From the NCBI GenBank assembly GCA_947489585.1, contig CANLEE010000004.1:62001-126000 (forward strand): 64,000 nucleotides of DNA. Direction: 5' to 3'. The notes below the pieces were generated by a model. That model had not been told where the DNA came from. It did not search any database and saw only the letters and a list, made by a program, of their open reading frames with translations. Each line of letters opens with the position of its first letter. Position 1 is the stretch's first letter. The position numbers were made by a program, and so were the translations under genes. Positions 63,484 to 64,000 of the stretch are shown here, piece by piece. Origin of the DNA: an uncultured Psychroserpens sp. (GTDB taxonomy: Bacteria > Bacteroidota > Bacteroidia > Flavobacteriales > Flavobacteriaceae).

Positions 63484-64000
63484 ATGAATTCATATAAAGT
63501 ATTACATAACCAAGTATTTTCTAGCGATGAGTTCTCTATAGTTCCTATTCGTTATGAGGATCGTATGGATTTACTAAAATGGAGAAACGAACAGATTTAT
63601 CATTTAAGACAAGATAAGCCTCTAACAAAAGAGGACCAAGATGTATATTTTAAATCAGTTGTTAGTGATCTATTCAATAAAGAATTTCCTAATCAAATCT
63701 TGTTTTCTTATATGGAAAATGATGTCTGTATCGGTTATGGTGGCTTGGTTCATATTAATTGGATAGACAAACATGCAGAAATTTCATTTATCATGAATAC
63801 CGAATTAGAACAAGACTATTTTACTAAACATTGGACTATTTTTTTAAAACTCATAGAAGCGGTTGCTTTTAAAGAACTACAGTTGCATAAACTGGTTACA
63901 TATGCTTTTGATTTAAGACCGCATTTATATGAAATTATTGAAAATGCAGGATTTATAAAAGAAGCAGTATTAAAAGAGCATAGTCTTTTTAATGGGGCTT
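63484..64000 (+). CDS. GNAT family acetyltransferase, 3' truncated by window end
   Basis: 172 codons are visible with no stop. Seen: IVPIRYEDRMDLLKWRNEQI near 19-38, CIGYGGLVHINW near 82-93 (beta-strand with the CoA-binding bulge), and YEIIENAGFIKEAVLKEH near 150-167. The WRNE pattern with a following His/Arg-rich segment resembles PseH-like acetyltransferases. It starts 6 bp after the class III aminotransferase stop. The rest of the pathway (PseG, PseI type) presumably follows beyond the window. Confidence 0.8.
   Translation, partial: MNSYKVLHNQVFSSDEFSIVPIRYEDRMDLLKWRNEQIYHLRQDKPLTKEDQDVYFKSVVSDLFNKEFPNQILFSYMENDVCIGYGGLVHINWIDKHAEISFIMNTELEQDYFTKHWTIFLKLIEAVAFKELQLHKLVTYAFDLRPHLYEIIENAGFIKEAVLKEHSLFNGA

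Overview
The window looks like a chromosomal piece of a marine-type member of the Flavobacteriaceae (Bacteroidetes). It is AT-rich, and the gene content is typical of that family: a SusC/SusD pair, lipoproteins with acidic residues after the lipobox Cys, a T9SS-type C-terminal sorting domain, a fused branched-chain E1, DUF4199, and two AraC regulators with long membrane N-termini. Several intergenic regions carry the Bacteroidetes promoter form TTTG-N19..21-TAnnTTTG. No rRNA, tRNA, IS element, phage gene or CRISPR array was seen.

Layout. 1-8.1 kb: end of a Sua5/YciO gene, a membrane protein, an OmpA-type lipoprotein, a GT2 glycosyltransferase overlapping an HsdR-N-like nuclease-fold protein, divergent holA, then small conserved unknowns. 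8.2-13.2 kb: a same-strand accessory cluster (DUF202, DoxX, a 541-aa methyltransferase, two small secreted proteins, a second DoxX-like protein, an AraC-type regulator). 13.2-23.5 kb: fused E1, a beta-barrel protein with an M1-like domain lacking its zinc site, an exonuclease-endonuclease-phosphatase protein with a sorting tail, a LOG protein and uvrA. 23.7-33.6 kb: secreted or proteolytic functions (alpha/beta hydrolase, ATP-grasp, tricorn-like protease, gamma-glutamyltransferase, AcpH). 33.6-37.6 kb: acyltransferase, phosphoglucosamine mutase, class V aminotransferase.

37.9-45.3 kb is a four-gene SusC/SusD uptake locus with two further surface lipoproteins, one carrying three tandem copies of a putative glycan-binding module. 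No glycoside hydrolase is present. 45.4-49.8 kb holds an LpxL-type acyltransferase, rhomboid, a TlpA-like lipoprotein and mnmE. 49.8-56.0 kb holds a WD40 protein, DUF4199, a second AraC regulator, a thioredoxin fusion and three consecutive CPBP membrane-protease genes.

56.0-64.0 kb begins with a 634-bp leader rich in repeats, then a tightly overlapping surface-glycan operon: a WecA-like initiating transferase, PseB, PseC, a GNAT, an aldo/keto reductase, an SpsF-type cytidylyltransferase, a class III aminotransferase of the GSA-aminomutase type and a second GNAT cut by the window end. It starts like the pseudaminic-acid pathway but continues with a non-canonical enzyme set, so it is the best candidate here for an unusual nonulosonate-type sugar.
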